64,000 bases of DNA from positions 124,001-188,000 of the forward strand of contig NZ_JAWLVI010000005.1 of the NCBI RefSeq assembly GCF_033100795.1, in the 5' to 3' direction. Made by a program: the position numbers and the translations under genes. How positions within the stretch are numbered: position 1 is the stretch's first letter; each line of letters begins with the position of its first letter. The notes beneath the pieces are model-generated. The model did no database searches. It was not told the DNA's origin and was given only the letters and a program-made list of their open reading frames with translations. Shown piece by piece: positions 51,761 through 60,971 of this stretch. This stretch comes from Pseudothioclava sp033100795. Lineage in GTDB: Bacteria > Pseudomonadota > Alphaproteobacteria > Rhodobacterales > Rhodobacteraceae.

Positions 51761-52627
51761 TTAAAAGACCCGCCCCATGATCGGCGCGAGTTTCGCCTTC
51801 ATCGCGGGATCGCGCTTGTCCGGCGCGGTCATGATCGCACTGTCCAGTGCGTTGCCGCAGCCGCAGGGACAGGTCTGCGCGGGGCTATTCAGAAGGGCAG
51901 GAAGGGCTGCGATCAGTTCGCGCGCCTTGCCCGCATTGGCGATGGCGACCTGCACGACCTGGGCCACATCAACCGCGTCATGGTCGGGGTGCCAGCAATC
52001 GTAATCGGTAATCATCGCGACGCAGGCGTAGCGCAGTTCTGCCTCGCGGGCGAGTTTGGCTTCGGGCATTCCGGTCATGCCGATCACATCCGCGCCCCAG
52101 CTTCGATACAGCCGGCTTTCCGCAAGTGTCGAGAATTGCGGCCCCTCCATCGCGATATAGGTGCCGCCGATGTGGGTTTTGACGCCGGTCGCCTGCGCGG
52201 CCTTCGCACAGGCATCGGACAGCGCCGCGCAGGTCGGATGCGCGAAGGGCACATGCCCCACAAGCCCCGGCCCGAAAAAGGTTTTCTCGCGGGCAAAGGT
52301 CCGGTCGATATACTGATCGACGATCAGGAAATCCCCAGGAGCATAGGCTTCTTTCAGCGATCCGACCGCCGAAACCGCGACCAGATCGGTGACGCCAAGC
52401 GCCTTCATCGCGAATATGTTTGCGCGGTAGGGAACGGTCGAGGGCGTGTGCACATGGCCGCGCCCGTGACGCGGCAGGAAGGCCATTTTCACGCCGTTCA
52501 GGCTGCCGGTCAGAATCTGGTCCGAGGGCGCGCCGAACGGAGTTTCGACATCGGTCCATTCAGCTCCCTCAAGCCCGTCGATCTGATAGACCCCCGAGCC
52601 GCCGATCACGCCGATCATCCGTTCCAT
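51761..52627 (-). CDS. mtnP: S-methyl-5'-thioadenosine phosphorylase
   Basis: Phosphorylase of 288 residues splitting methylthioadenosine into adenine and methylthioribose-1-phosphate. GVIGGSGVYQIDGL, RHGRGHVHTPS, YIAMEGPQFSTLAES and the Asp-bearing ITDYDCWHPD are family motifs. A cysteine-rich CPCGCGNALD near the C-terminus is of note. Start: ATG behind GGAGGG. A much longer upstream frame runs through the EamA gene on the other strand and is not coding. Confidence 0.94.
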   Translation of the reverse strand: MERMIGVIGGSGVYQIDGLEGAEWTDVETPFGAPSDQILTGSLNGVKMAFLPRHGRGHVHTPSTVPYRANIFAMKALGVTDLVAVSAVGSLKEAYAPGDFLIVDQYIDRTFAREKTFFGPGLVGHVPFAHPTCAALSDACAKAAQATGVKTHIGGTYIAMEGPQFSTLAESRLYRSWGADVIGMTGMPEAKLAREAELRYACVAMITDYDCWHPDHDAVDVAQVVQVAIANAGKARELIAALPALLNSPAQTCPCGCGNALDSAIMTAPDKRDPAMKAKLAPIMGRVF

Positions 52628-52756
52628 TGCACCCTCCGTTATACATCTGTCGGGGCAGAGCCTAGCCCTGTGCTCTCCGAGTGAAAAGGGGGATTGGGTC
52701 GGTCGATCCTCTGGGCTATCACTTGGGTCTCTGGCCTTGGGAGGGCGGGCGGCTTC

Positions 52757-53659
52757 ATGGATAAATCGCAAGAAAACCTGCGCGGCTCGGCGCTGATGGT
52801 GGCGGCGATGGCGCTGTTCGCGCTGGAGGATATGTTCATCAAACGCGCCGCGCAAACCCTGCCGGTGGGCGAGGTGCTGATACTCTTCGGGCTTGGCGGG
52901 ATGATCGGGTTTTCCCTTCTTGCAGCGTCGCGCGGGCAGCGGTTGGTGCATCCCGCGATGGTGTCGCGCGCCTTGATTATCAAGGCGCTGATGGAGGTGA
53001 TCGGGCGGCTTGGTTATACGCTGGGTATCGCGCTGACGCCCCTGAGCAATGCCTCTGCCATCTTGCAGGCGACGCCTTTGGTGGTTGTCGCAGGGGCCGC
53101 CGTCATCTTTGGCGAAAAGGTCGGGATGCGGCGTTGGATGGCAATCGGAGTTGGTTTTCTGGGCGTTTTGGTGATCTTGCAGCCGGGCGCCGAGGGGTTT
53201 GTGCCGGCGGCCCTTTGGACGGTTCTGGGCATGTTCGGCTTTGCCGGACGCGATCTGGCGACGCGCGCAGCGCCGCGGGTTCTGTCGAATTTCCAGCTTG
53301 GTCTGCACGGGTTTACCGCACTGATCCCCACGGGCGCGATTATCCTTGCCAGCACCGGAGGCGCGATTGTGCCACCCCTGCCTGCGCTCGCCTCTGTGGG
53401 TGCGGCCACGGTGTTCGGGGTTTGCGCCTATTGGTGGCTGACCTCTGCGATGCGGATGGGCGAGGTCTCGGTCGTGACGCCTTTCCGCTATACGCGGCTG
53501 TTGTTTGGCGTGGCGCTAGGGGTGATCGTCTTTGGCGAAGGGCTTGGCCCCGCAACCCTGATGGGGGCCGCGCTGATCCTTGCGTCGGGGCTATATACGC
53601 TTGTGCGCGGGCGGCGTGTCAGCCGCCCGGCGGACGGGTCAGCTCGAACGTCTCGGTGA
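52757..53659 (+). CDS. EamA/DMT-family transporter
   Basis: Ten-helix permease of about 300 residues made of two EamA repeats (first ~10-140, second ~150-285; end of repeat PLVVVAGAAVIFGEK and later LLFGVALGVIVFGEG). The family exports amino acids or related metabolites. Start: ATG with GGAGGGCGG upstream. Its 3' end overlaps the converging flavin-reductase gene by 41 bases. Substrate unknown. Confidence 0.88.
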   Translation: MDKSQENLRGSALMVAAMALFALEDMFIKRAAQTLPVGEVLILFGLGGMIGFSLLAASRGQRLVHPAMVSRALIIKALMEVIGRLGYTLGIALTPLSNASAILQATPLVVVAGAAVIFGEKVGMRRWMAIGVGFLGVLVILQPGAEGFVPAALWTVLGMFGFAGRDLATRAAPRVLSNFQLGLHGFTALIPTGAIILASTGGAIVPPLPALASVGAATVFGVCAYWWLTSAMRMGEVSVVTPFRYTRLLFGVALGVIVFGEGLGPATLMGAALILASGLYTLVRGRRVSRPADGSARTSR

Positions 53660-54218
53660 TCGTGGCATAGTCGCGATAGCCTAGCCGGGTCAGCCGGTCG
53701 GGGGGGCAATAGCGGCCATCCTTCAGGCAATTTTCGCGGATATGAACGCCGACGACCTCTCCGTGCACCAGAAAATTGGCCTCCCCCAGAAGCGGGATGA
53801 CCTGCACAAGGCGGCATTCCAGCGTTGCAGGTGCCAGCGCCACGCGCGGTGCGTCGATCACCCGACATTCCGCCTTGTCGATGCCTGCATGTGAAAACTC
53901 GTCCTCCCCCGCCGCCAGCGGGGCCGATGTCGCATTCATCCGCTCCAGCATCGCGCGTTCGACCATATTGATCGAAAAGACACCGCTTTCGCGGATTTGC
54001 GACAGACTGTCCTTGGTGCCTTCGCGGTCAGGCTTGGCCGAGGTCGAGGCAAAAATCACCTGCGGCGGCACATAGGCGACCGCGTTGAAGAACGAATAGG
54101 GCGCCAGATTGTCGCCCAAGGTGCCGCGTGTCCCGATCCACGCAATCGGGCGCGGGGCGACAATCGCGTTGAACGGATTATGCGGCAGGCCGTGGCCAAG
54201 GGTGGGCTCGTAGAACAT
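53619..54218 (-). CDS. Flavin reductase-like (FMN-binding split-barrel) protein
   Basis: A 199-residue protein: MFYEPTLGHGLPHNPF at the N-terminus, APRPIAWIGTRG and SFFNAVAYVPPQVIFAS in the FMN-binding part. It belongs to the flavin-reductase-like/conserved split-barrel group; a reductase partner role is possible but not shown. The start at MFY matches the family and has GGAG upstream; an ATG four codons earlier is an alternative. Confidence 0.86.
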   Translation of the reverse strand: MFYEPTLGHGLPHNPFNAIVAPRPIAWIGTRGTLGDNLAPYSFFNAVAYVPPQVIFASTSAKPDREGTKDSLSQIRESGVFSINMVERAMLERMNATSAPLAAGEDEFSHAGIDKAECRVIDAPRVALAPATLECRLVQVIPLLGEANFLVHGEVVGVHIRENCLKDGRYCPPDRLTRLGYRDYATITETFELTRPPGG

Positions 54219-54291
54219 GGGATGCTCCATCCGTGTTTGAACCCGAGCCTATCGCGTGCTAGGCGCGTGATGAAGGGGAATCGGGGGCTAG

Positions 54292-54777
54292 ATGTATCAG
54301 CTCGAGGAAGAAACAGACGCCGATTGGTGGGAGGTCGAGGCACTCTACGACCTTTGCTTCGCGCCGGGCCGGACGGCCTTGTCGTCCTATCGCCTGCGCG
54401 ATGGTGTTTCTCCTGTGCGGCCCCTGTGTCTGACGCTGCGCGAAGACGGGATACTGGCGGCGGTGATCCGCTACTGGCCGGTGTTGGTTGGCGGGCAGCG
54501 GGTGCTGTTGCTGGGGCCGGTTGCGGTCCACCCGACGCGGCAGGGCGAGGGGCTTGGTGCGCTCCTGATGCACGAAAGCCTTGCCGAGGCACGCCGCCTT
54601 GGCTGGGAGCGCGTGCTTTTGGTGGGCGACGAACCCTATTACCGGCGCTTCGGGTTCTCGAAACTTGACGAGGTCGAGATGCCGCCCCCCACCAACCCGG
54701 ACCGGGTTCTGGGGCTGGAACTTAGCGCGGGTGCATGGGATGGCGTGACCGGCAAGGTTGAAAAAGCGCCCGCCTGA
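54292..54777 (+). CDS. GNAT acetyltransferase (YhbS-like)
   Basis: A 161-residue N-acetyltransferase with the acetyl-CoA site LLGPVAVHPTRQGEGLGALLM and VGDEPYYRRFGF, a pattern typical of the YhbS group. Substrate unknown. It ends 52 bases before the EcsC gene and is probably co-transcribed with it. Confidence 0.86.
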   Translation: MYQLEEETDADWWEVEALYDLCFAPGRTALSSYRLRDGVSPVRPLCLTLREDGILAAVIRYWPVLVGGQRVLLLGPVAVHPTRQGEGLGALLMHESLAEARRLGWERVLLVGDEPYYRRFGFSKLDEVEMPPPTNPDRVLGLELSAGAWDGVTGKVEKAPA

Positions 54778-54829
54778 TCTGGTGGAACCTGCGCGCCGCC
54801 CCCATATCAAAGCGGCAAAGGGGGCGACT

Positions 54830-55609
54830 ATGGCAGAGATACTGGAACCCGTCAGGGATAGGGCGACACTGGCCACGCTGGATGCGCTGGCGCTGCGGCA
54901 CCGCGCGGCCTCGGGCGTGGGGATGCAGATCCTCGCTTATGTCGGCGGTTCGGCCGAGAGCCTTTTGGGCAAGCTCCCCACCCCTGTTCGTGGCGGGCTG
55001 GAAGAAGCAACGGCACGCGCCCTTGAGATGGCTTTCGGAGCGGCAGAACGTTCGCGCGGGGTGGTGGATGACCGCCCCGACTGGATGAACCGCGCGCTGG
55101 CCACGGCGATGGGTGCGGCGGGTGGTTTTGGCGGTCTGCCCGGCGCTTTGGCCGAATTGCCGCTGACGGTCACGGTTTTGATGCGCGCGATTCAGGGGAT
55201 TGCTGCGGAGTATGGCTTTGACCCCGCCTCGGACGAGGCGCGCCTGGAGGTGCTGCGTGTCTTTGCCTCGGCGGGGCCGCTTGAGCAGGACGACGGCACC
55301 GATATGGCCTTTATGACGGCGCGCGTGACGATCACGGGGGCCAGCCTGCACGGGCTGATTTCCAAGGTCGCGCCGAAGCTGGCCACTGTGTTGGGGCAGA
55401 AGCTGGCAGCGCAGGCTGCGCCCGTTCTGGGGGCGGTTGCGGGGGCGGCGGTAAACTACGCCTTCACCGGCTATTATCAGGAAATCGCGCATGTCCACTT
55501 TGGCCTGAAGCGGCTTGTGCAGGACAGTGGCGCGGATGAAGGTCTGCTGCGCGAAGAGCTGCGCGCGCGGATCGAGGCGGTTTCTGGCCGTCAGAGGCCC
55601 GCCAAGTAG
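54830..55609 (+). CDS. EcsC-family protein
   Basis: Protein of 259 residues, Ala/Gly-rich with amphipathic or hydrophobic helices (TAMGAAGGFGGLPGALAELPLTVTVL, then AAPVLGAVAGAAVNYAF). EcsC is named for the third gene of a Bacillus ABC-transporter operon; its activity is not well understood. AAGGGGG precedes the ATG. The 3' end overlaps the converging ptsP gene by 19 bases. Confidence 0.82.
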   Translation: MAEILEPVRDRATLATLDALALRHRAASGVGMQILAYVGGSAESLLGKLPTPVRGGLEEATARALEMAFGAAERSRGVVDDRPDWMNRALATAMGAAGGFGGLPGALAELPLTVTVLMRAIQGIAAEYGFDPASDEARLEVLRVFASAGPLEQDDGTDMAFMTARVTITGASLHGLISKVAPKLATVLGQKLAAQAAPVLGAVAGAAVNYAFTGYYQEIAHVHFGLKRLVQDSGADEGLLREELRARIEAVSGRQRPAK

Positions 55610-57831
55610 CGCGTCACGGTTTCGCGCAGATTGGCGATGCCTTTGGCGCGGGCTGCGTCGATCTCGGCGCGCAGGTCCACCAGATTGGCGCGCAAGATCA
55701 GGTGCTTGACGGGTCCAATCGAGGCAGGCCGCATCGACAGTTTACGGATGCCGAGGGCTGCGAATGTCAGCGCCTCGATCGGGCGGCCCGCATCCTCGCC
55801 GCAGAAACTCAGCGGGGTGTTGCCCGCCTCGCAGCGGCGGATCACATGCTCGAGGAAGGTCAGGAAGGCATCGTCGAGCGTATCATAGCGGCGGCGCACC
55901 CGCTCGTTCTCGCGGTCGGCGGCAAAGAAGAACTGCTTGAGGTCATTCCCGCCGATCGAGATGAAATCACACGCCTCGAAGAACCGATCGGGCGCATAGG
56001 CGAGCGAGGGGGTCTCGAGCATCGCGCCGACAGACAGGGTTTCGGGCACGGTGCGGCCAAGAGCGGCCTCGCGGTCGCGCTGGCGGAACAGCTCGTCGCG
56101 GGCGGCGTAGAACTCGGACTCGGTTGCGACAAAGGGGAACATGACCGACAAGGGGCGCCCGTTTGCCGCGCGCAGCAACGCCTGCAACTGCATCTGCAAG
56201 ACACCGCGCTTATCAAGGCCCACACGCACCGCGCGCCAGCCCATCGCGGGGTTCGGCTCGTCTTGCGGTTTCATATAGGGCAGCACCTTGTCCGAACCGA
56301 TGTCGAGCGTGCGGAAATGCAACCGCTTGCCATGGGCCGCATCCATCACACGGGCGTAAATCGCCGCCAGCTCATCGCGGCGCGGCACGCGGGTGCGGGT
56401 CAGGAATTGCAGCTCGGTGCGGAACAACCCCACCCCGTCCGCACCCGAACTTTCCAGCGACGGCAGGTCGGCCATCAGCCCCGCATTCATCAACAGGCGG
56501 ATTTCCTGCCCGCTTTTGTCGATCGCTGGTTTGTCGCGCAGGTCGGCATAGCGTTTTTGCGCCTCGGCCTGCATCGCGATCTTGTCGCGGAAGGCTTTGG
56601 CGACGCTCTCCTCGGGGCGCAGGTGCACGACCCCCTGATCGCCATCAACAAGGATCTGGTCGCCGTTCAGCGCCTCGGTCGTTATGCGGCTGGCGTGGAT
56701 GACCAGCGGGATCGACAGTGCGCGCGCGACAATCGCCGCATGGCTGCCGACCGAGCCTTCCTCAAGCACGACACCCGCCAGCTTGCGCCCGTATTCCAGC
56801 AGTTCCGCCGGGCCGATGTTGCGCGCGATTAGCACGGGGTTCGCGGGCAGCTCCGCGCCCGTATCCGAGCCTTGGCCCGTCAGGATACGCAGCAGGCGGT
56901 TCGACAGATCGTCCAGATCGTTCAGCCGTTCACGCAGATAGGCGTCGCCCGATTGCTCCAGCCGCGCGCGGGCGGTGGATTGTTCTTTCTCGACCGAGGC
57001 CTCGGCGGACAGGCCAAGCCCGATGTCCTCGGACATCCGGCGCATCCAGCCGCGCGAATTGGCGAGCATCCGGTAGGTTTCCAGAACCGAGCGGTGCTCC
57101 TTGTCCATCGTCGCGGAATTGGCGAGCATCTCGTCGATCTGGGCACGCAGCGCCTCGATCGCGCGCTCCAGCCGGTGCCGCTCGGTCTCGGGGTCGTCAC
57201 CAACGGGGTTGGTCACGACGACGCGCGGCTCGTGCAGCCAGACATGGCCCTCGGCGGCGCCTTCCTGCCCCGTCGCGCCCTTGAACATCACGGGGAAACG
57301 GTGCGCCGCGCCGATGCCATCATCATTGCCGACAAAGGCGCCCAGTTCCGTCATCTCGGCGATCACCATCGCGACGACTTCAAGGCCGTAAACCTCGTCC
57401 TCCGAGAACTCGCGCGCCTCTTTCGACTGCACGACCAGAACGCCCAGCTTTTCGCCAACCCGCTGGATCGGCACGCCAAGGAAGGATGAGTAAATTTCTT
57501 CCCCGGTTTCAGGCATATAGCGGAAGCCGGGGGCCGAGGGCGCATCGCCCGTGTTGATGGATTTGCCGGTGCGCGCGACGCGACCGACCAGACCTTCGCC
57601 AAGGCGCATACGGGTCTGGTGAACAGATTCGGGCTTTAGCCCCTCGGTCGCGCAAAGTTCCAGCGTCTCGGGGTCGCGGAACAGGTAGATCGAGCACACC
57701 TGCGTGCGCATCGAATCCGCGATGAGATGGGTGATATGGTCCAGGCGGTCTTGCGCGCCGCCCGGCGTCGCCAGCGTATCGCGCAGGCGCCGCAGCAGGC
57801 TACGACTGTCGCTTTCGCTGCGGTCCATCAT
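55591..57831 (-). CDS. ptsP: Phosphoenolpyruvate-protein phosphotransferase EI(Ntr)
   Basis: First enzyme of the nitrogen PTS, phosphorylating NPr from PEP. The 746-residue protein has an N-terminal GAF domain (~20-165), the swivelling domain with phospho-His364 (GSHAAIVARAL) and a PEP-binding barrel (DGVGLFRTELQFL, CDFISIGGNDLKQFF and catalytic Cys in LSFCGEDAG). All key residues are present. It is 39 bases downstream of lysC, an arrangement common in alphaproteobacteria. Confidence 0.94.
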   Translation of the reverse strand: MMDRSESDSRSLLRRLRDTLATPGGAQDRLDHITHLIADSMRTQVCSIYLFRDPETLELCATEGLKPESVHQTRMRLGEGLVGRVARTGKSINTGDAPSAPGFRYMPETGEEIYSSFLGVPIQRVGEKLGVLVVQSKEAREFSEDEVYGLEVVAMVIAEMTELGAFVGNDDGIGAAHRFPVMFKGATGQEGAAEGHVWLHEPRVVVTNPVGDDPETERHRLERAIEALRAQIDEMLANSATMDKEHRSVLETYRMLANSRGWMRRMSEDIGLGLSAEASVEKEQSTARARLEQSGDAYLRERLNDLDDLSNRLLRILTGQGSDTGAELPANPVLIARNIGPAELLEYGRKLAGVVLEEGSVGSHAAIVARALSIPLVIHASRITTEALNGDQILVDGDQGVVHLRPEESVAKAFRDKIAMQAEAQKRYADLRDKPAIDKSGQEIRLLMNAGLMADLPSLESSGADGVGLFRTELQFLTRTRVPRRDELAAIYARVMDAAHGKRLHFRTLDIGSDKVLPYMKPQDEPNPAMGWRAVRVGLDKRGVLQMQLQALLRAANGRPLSVMFPFVATESEFYAARDELFRQRDREAALGRTVPETLSVGAMLETPSLAYAPDRFFEACDFISIGGNDLKQFFFAADRENERVRRRYDTLDDAFLTFLEHVIRRCEAGNTPLSFCGEDAGRPIEALTFAALGIRKLSMRPASIGPVKHLILRANLVDLRAEIDAARAKGIANLRETVTRYLAGL

Positions 57832-57870
57832 CGCGTCGGTTCTGCCCCCGTTTGGGGAGGCCCGAAATCC

Positions 57871-59133
57871 TCAGGCCTCTTGTTCCAGTTCGAACGCATC
57901 ATGGAGGGCTTGGACCGCCAGTTCCATATATTTCCGATCAATCAGCACCGAAATTTTGATCTCGGAGGTCGAAATCACCTTGATGTTGATATTTTCGGCG
58001 GAAAGCGCATCAAACATCTTGGCGGCAACGCCCGCGTGCGAACGCATGCCGATACCGACGACCGAAACCTTGGCGACATCGGTGTCGATGATCAGCTCAT
58101 CATAGCGGATCTTGCCGGCGGCCTTGGCCTCTTCCATCGCTTTCTGGGCGCGGGCGACCTGATTGATCGGGCAAGAGAAGGTCATATCGGTCACCGCACC
58201 GGAGTGGGCTTCGTCATAGTCCTTTTCCGAGATGTTCTGAACGATCATATCGACGTTCACGCCCGCATCCGAGAGCGGCCCGAAGATCGAGGAAGCAACG
58301 CCGGGGCGGTCCTCGATGGTGAAAAGCGTGATCTTGGCTTCATCGCGCGAGTAAGCCACGCCGGAGACGACTTTCGATTCCATGATTTCTTCCTCGCCGC
58401 AGACCAAAGTTCCAGAGGTTTCATCGGTGTCCTCGAACGAGGACAGCACCCGCAGGCGCACATTATAACGCATTGCCAGCTCGACCGAACGGGTCTGGAG
58501 CACTTTCGCCCCAAGGCTGGCCAGTTCGAGCATTTCCTCGAAGGCGATCTTGTCAAGCTTGCGCGCCTTGCTGGAAAGGCGCGGATCGGTCGTGTAGACG
58601 CCGTCCACGTCGGTGTAGATGTCGCACCGCTCGGCGCCAAAGGCGGCGGCAAAGGCAACAGCGGTGGTATCAGAACCGCCGCGACCCAGCGTTGTGATGC
58701 GCCCGTCTTCGGCAACACCCTGGAAGCCCGCCACAACGGCGACCTTCATGCCTTCGGCAAATTTCGTGTTCAGGTTCTCGCACGGGATGTCGACAAAGCG
58801 CGCGGCCGAGTGCTGCGCGGTCGTCTTGATCGGCACCTGCCAGCCCTGCCAGCTACGCGCCGGCACGCCCATCTCTTGCAAGCGCAGCGCCATCAGGCCA
58901 GCGGTCACGTTTTCGCCCGACGAGACGACCGCGTCATATTCGCGGGCATCATACAGCGCCGAGGTGGTTTCGACCCAGCCGACAAGCTCGTTCGTCTTGC
59001 CCGACATGGCCGAGACGATCACGATGACATCATAGCCGCGTTCGACCTCGCGTTGGACCTTCTCGGCCGCATTTGCGATGCGGTCGAGGTCGGCAACCGA
59101 GGTGCCCCCGAATTTCATGACTAGAAGCGGCAT
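57871..59133 (-). CDS. lysC: Aspartate kinase
   Basis: First enzyme of the lysine/threonine/methionine pathway, 420 residues. Kinase domain: VMKFGGTSVADLDRIANAA, ENVTAGLMAL, GRGGSDTTAVAFAAA. Two C-terminal ACT domains (ITLFTIEDRPGVASSIFGPL; VSVVGIGMRSHAGVAAKMF) should confer feedback inhibition. Start: ATG behind AGGGGGG. Its product feeds ThrC encoded at 46-48 kb. Confidence 0.95.
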   Translation of the reverse strand: MPLLVMKFGGTSVADLDRIANAAEKVQREVERGYDVIVIVSAMSGKTNELVGWVETTSALYDAREYDAVVSSGENVTAGLMALRLQEMGVPARSWQGWQVPIKTTAQHSAARFVDIPCENLNTKFAEGMKVAVVAGFQGVAEDGRITTLGRGGSDTTAVAFAAAFGAERCDIYTDVDGVYTTDPRLSSKARKLDKIAFEEMLELASLGAKVLQTRSVELAMRYNVRLRVLSSFEDTDETSGTLVCGEEEIMESKVVSGVAYSRDEAKITLFTIEDRPGVASSIFGPLSDAGVNVDMIVQNISEKDYDEAHSGAVTDMTFSCPINQVARAQKAMEEAKAAGKIRYDELIIDTDVAKVSVVGIGMRSHAGVAAKMFDALSAENINIKVISTSEIKISVLIDRKYMELAVQALHDAFELEQEA

Positions 59134-59327
59134 TGGCCCCCCCTGAACTGACCGGGCGTCAAGGCCCGAAGATTGAATCGTGTGCGTGTTATCGTTCGCA
59201 GGGGGTTCGCGCAAGGGGAGATGGGGCTTAGCCCGCTGCGCAGGCAAGGGAAAATGCACCCTTGGCGGTTGTCAGGGGCGTGCTCGGGGCGTATGCGATC
59301 CTGAACCGATTAAAATGGGAGGCCACG

Positions 59328-59864
59328 ATGGCCCTGATCGACGACCTGATGGCCCGCGCTGGCGGGGTATGTGAATTCTGCGGCTCGAACGACGGGCTTG
59401 CGGTGGCCGAGCTTTCGGGAACCGACGAGTCGGTGCTGCTGTGCGAAACCTGCCGTTCGGAGGATGCTCCCGAGGCCCATTGGCGTTGCCTTGAGGGCGC
59501 GGCATGGTCGCCCGTGGCTGCCGTGCAGGCATTTGCCTGGCGCAAATTGGGTGAGGTCGAGGCCGACTGGGCCGCCGAAGCGCGCGACGCGATGATGATG
59601 GAACCCGAGGCCGAGGCGCTGGCCAAGGCGGGCGCGTCTGCGGGCGGCGATGTGATCCACCGCGATTCCAACGGCGCGGTGCTGGAAAACGGCGATACCG
59701 TCACCCTTATCAAAGACCTCCCGGTCAAGGGCGCGGGCTTTACCGCCAAGCGCGGCACGGCTGTTCGCGGGATCTCGCTTGTGGCGGACAATGCCGAGCA
59801 TATCGAGGGCCGCGTCGAAGGTCAGCGCATCGTTATTCTGACGCAGTTCGTCAAGAAGCGCTGA
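59328..59864 (+). CDS. PhnA/YjdM-family zinc-ribbon protein
   Basis: A 178-residue protein with an N-terminal zinc ribbon (CEFCG ... CETC) and the C-terminal PhnA domain (DSNGAVLENGDTVTLIKDLPVKG ... IEGRVEGQRIVILTQFVKK). Despite the name, PhnA/YjdM is not an established phosphonate enzyme. GGGAGG precedes the ATG. It is divergent from lysC over ~190 bases in which I saw no further gene. Confidence 0.9.
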   Translation: MALIDDLMARAGGVCEFCGSNDGLAVAELSGTDESVLLCETCRSEDAPEAHWRCLEGAAWSPVAAVQAFAWRKLGEVEADWAAEARDAMMMEPEAEALAKAGASAGGDVIHRDSNGAVLENGDTVTLIKDLPVKGAGFTAKRGTAVRGISLVADNAEHIEGRVEGQRIVILTQFVKKR

Positions 59865-59946
59865 TCGCGCTTGACTTGCACCGGAAGCGGCGTAAATGGC
59901 GCAGCGCGGGCCTGATGGCGGCCCGTGCTTTTCCTGACATGCGACC

Positions 59947-60882
59947 ATGCTTCCGATTTCGTTGTCTTCCGGCGATCTTCTCGCCGATCGTCGTGCCGAT
60001 TATGCCGAAAGCTGCCTGCCGGATGATCCGGTAGCCGCCGCCGAACTTTACGTTCAGGCGCTGGAGCTTGCGCCCTTGTGGGGGGCGGGGTGGTTCCGTT
60101 TGGGCGAGATCCGCGCCGACGCTGGGCTGGATGGCGCGATTGCTGCCTTTGAACGCGCGCTGGAGCTGGACCCCGAGGACCATCTGGGCGCGCTTCTGCG
60201 GCTTGATCTGCTGCGCGGGACGCCCTTGGCTGATGTCATGCCCTCTGCCTTTGTGGAAACGCTGTTCGACCAATATGCCAGCGGCTTTGATGTGGCGCTG
60301 GTGGATCGGCTGGACTATCGCGCGCCACAGCTGTTGCGCGCGGGGCTGGCTGGGCCGTTCGGGCGGGTGCTTGATCTGGGCTGCGGCACGGGGCTGATGG
60401 GGGCCGAATTGCGCGCCGATGCCGATTGGCTGGAAGGATGGGATATTTCCGCCGAGATGCTGCGCGAGGCCGAGGGGAAAGGGCTGTATGACCGGCTGGA
60501 GAAGGCCGATCTGTCGGCCTTGCAGCCCACCGCGGCGCAATACGATCTTGTGACGGCGGCGGATGTGTTCGCCTATCTTGGTGCGCTCGAACAGATTGTT
60601 GGGTGGGTCGCGGGGGCGCTCGCGCCGGGCGGTCGGTTTGCCTTTTCGGTCGAGGCGCATGACGGGCCTGAGCCGTTCCTTTTGCGCGAAAGCCGCCGCT
60701 ATGCCCACTCCGAGGGCTACCTTCGCGGCTTGCTGGCCGAGGCGGGTTTCGAGGTGTCAATCTCGCGCGACTGGCTGCGGATGGATCGCGGTGCGCCGAT
60801 CTGGGGCTTTGTGGTGCAAGCGGTGCGCGCGGGGCTGCGCCGCGATTTGCAAGGCGACGGCGAGGATTTCGCGCTGGCCTGA
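59947..60882 (+). CDS. TPR-methyltransferase fusion
   Basis: Protein of 311 residues with a short N-terminal TPR region (~25-85; AAELYVQALELAPLWGAGWF, GAIAAFERALELDPEDHLGA) and a SAM-dependent methyltransferase domain (VLDLGCGTGLMGAEL ... YDLVTAADVFAYLGAL ... LAPGGRFAFSVEA). It looks like the class I group that includes predicted TPR-methyltransferases. The methyl acceptor is unknown. Confidence 0.86.
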   Translation: MLPISLSSGDLLADRRADYAESCLPDDPVAAAELYVQALELAPLWGAGWFRLGEIRADAGLDGAIAAFERALELDPEDHLGALLRLDLLRGTPLADVMPSAFVETLFDQYASGFDVALVDRLDYRAPQLLRAGLAGPFGRVLDLGCGTGLMGAELRADADWLEGWDISAEMLREAEGKGLYDRLEKADLSALQPTAAQYDLVTAADVFAYLGALEQIVGWVAGALAPGGRFAFSVEAHDGPEPFLLRESRRYAHSEGYLRGLLAEAGFEVSISRDWLRMDRGAPIWGFVVQAVRAGLRRDLQGDGEDFALA

Positions 60883-60971
60883 TCCTGTTGCGGGGCAGGG
60901 GGGATTCCCCTTGGCGTCGATCCGGCTATGATGGCGGCGGATTGGTGCGCGCTCTTGTTGCGGAGATTTCG

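Noticed and set aside
52628..53308. N-terminal extension of MtnP (to 515 codons)
   Set aside because: The extension overlaps the EamA gene on the other strand; an ATG with GGAGGG gives the family length.
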